Below, piece by piece: positions 63,266 to 64,000 of a DNA stretch of 64,000 nucleotides. Within the stretch, counting starts at the first letter, position 1. Each line of letters begins with the position of its first letter. This DNA comes from Chrysogorgia sp. JL179-B06 (taxonomy: Eukaryota > Cnidaria > Anthozoa > Scleralcyonacea > Chrysogorgiidae), in assembly GCA_035772405.1 (NCBI GenBank), contig JAYKKM010000156.1, forward strand, positions 1,211,501 to 1,275,500, written 5' to 3'. Below the pieces are notes generated by a model. The model saw only the letters and a program-made list of their open reading frames with translations. It ran no database searches and was not told the origin of the DNA. The translations under genes were made by a program, and so were the position numbers.

Positions 63266-64000
63266 AAACTACAACCACTACAACCACTACAACCGCTACA
63301 ACCGCTACAACCCCTACAACCGCCACAACCACTACAACCACTACTACCACCCCTACAACCGCTACTATCAGTACAACCACTACAACTGCTACAACTGCTA
63401 CAACCACTACAACCACTACAACCGTTACTACCACTACAACCTGCACTACAACCACTACAACACAACCGCTACTACCACTACTATCAGTACAACCGCTACA
63501 ACCACCACAACCACTACAACCACTACAACCGCTACAACCACTACACCCACTACAACCGCTACTACCACCACTATCAGTACAACCGCTACAACCGCTACAA
63601 CCACTACAACCGCTACAACCACTACTATCAGTACAACCACTACAACCGCTACAACCACTACAACCGCTACAACCGTTACAACCGTTACTACCGCTACTAC
63701 CGCTACTATCAGTACAACCGCTACAACCGCTACAACCACTACAACCACTACAACCGCTACAACCACTACAACCACTACAACCACTACAACCACTACAACC
63801 GCTACAACCGCTACAACCGCTACAACCACTACAACCACTACAACCGCTACAACCGCTACAACCACTACAACCGCTACAACCGCTACAACCGCTACAACCA
63901 CTACAACCGCTACAACCACTACAACCGCTACAACCGCTACAACCACCGCTACTATCAGTACAACCGCTACAACCGCTACTACCACCGCTACTATCAGTAC
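63266..64000. repeat. (ACAACCACT/ACAACCGCT)n minisatellite reaching the window end
   Basis: Nine-base units ACAACCACT, ACAACCGCT, ACTACCACT and an occasional ACTATCAGT are arranged without strict order. It continues beyond 64000. Long poly-Val or Cys/Ser/Gly-rich open frames on the minus strand are artefacts of the trinucleotide periodicity. Confidence 0.97.

Noticed and set aside
63226..63985. Poly-valine and Cys/Ser/Gly-rich open frames
   Set aside because: Artefacts of a nine-base minisatellite.

Overview
The window is nuclear DNA from an invertebrate animal, most likely a cnidarian. Two things point that way: host genes split by spliceosomal introns, and a repeat content of LINE fragments, hAT-, MULE-, pogo- and CACTA-like elements, foldback MITEs, satellites and a Maverick/Polinton provirus. 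The cnidarian assignment is an inference from repeat and gene style. No diagnostic marker was seen.

Layout. 1-10.6 kb is repeat-dominated: an antisense LINE endonuclease, a hAT-like element with target duplication, minisatellites, two sense LINE reverse transcriptase pieces around a long ATCT microsatellite, an AT-rich palindrome array and a composite foldback element. 11.0-20.9 kb holds the best host gene, an A20 (TNFAIP3)-type OTU deubiquitinase with eight A20 zinc fingers. It has a TATA promoter with kappaB-like and CRE motifs, and a 5.8 kb intron filled with palindromic arrays. 20.9-25.8 kb has a LINE tail, two terminal exons of an unidentified lysine-rich gene, a foldback and a pogo-like element. 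25.8-33.1 kb is a direct duplication of a 3.6 kb unit with nested repeats. 34.1-35.1 kb is a small inverted-repeat element carrying a broken Ulp1-like/PHD fragment. 35.2-38.2 kb is a 156-bp satellite.

38.3-56.7 kb is a Polinton-like provirus. On the minus strand, right to left, it has a conserved 419-aa protein, a small membrane protein, a fibre-like protein, three very small proteins and a BRO-N/VRR-NUC/zinc-finger protein. Convergent to these is the 3' part of a thymidine kinase. On the plus strand it has a penton-like protein, a DDE integrase with chromodomain, a coiled-coil/membrane protein, a probable major capsid protein, a packaging ATPase and a 173-aa protein. Genes are intronless and nearly abutting. 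No DNA polymerase B or adenain-type protease gene is present. The left side is cut by satellite DNA, and one small gene is split by an 8.5 kb CACTA-like element with a CA target duplication. The locus is therefore a damaged, integrated virus-like element.

57.4-64 kb returns to host sequence: the first coding exon of an HDGF/PSIP1-type PWWP protein (minus), two exons of an axonemal dynein heavy chain (plus, one frameshifted), a TTCC microsatellite, an antisense CR1-like LINE, a degenerate transposase-like fragment and a terminal ACAACC-type minisatellite running off the end.

A theme of the window is tandem arrays built from short perfect palindromes (TGATATTATCA, GTAGTTAATTTAACTAC, CAAGATCTTG, ACACACCTTAAGGTGTGT, GCGGATAGTGTCC inverted pairs, TACGGATCGTACG). 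At least two of these families lie just inside the ends of inverted-repeat elements, which suggests subterminal transposase-binding repeats that have expanded.
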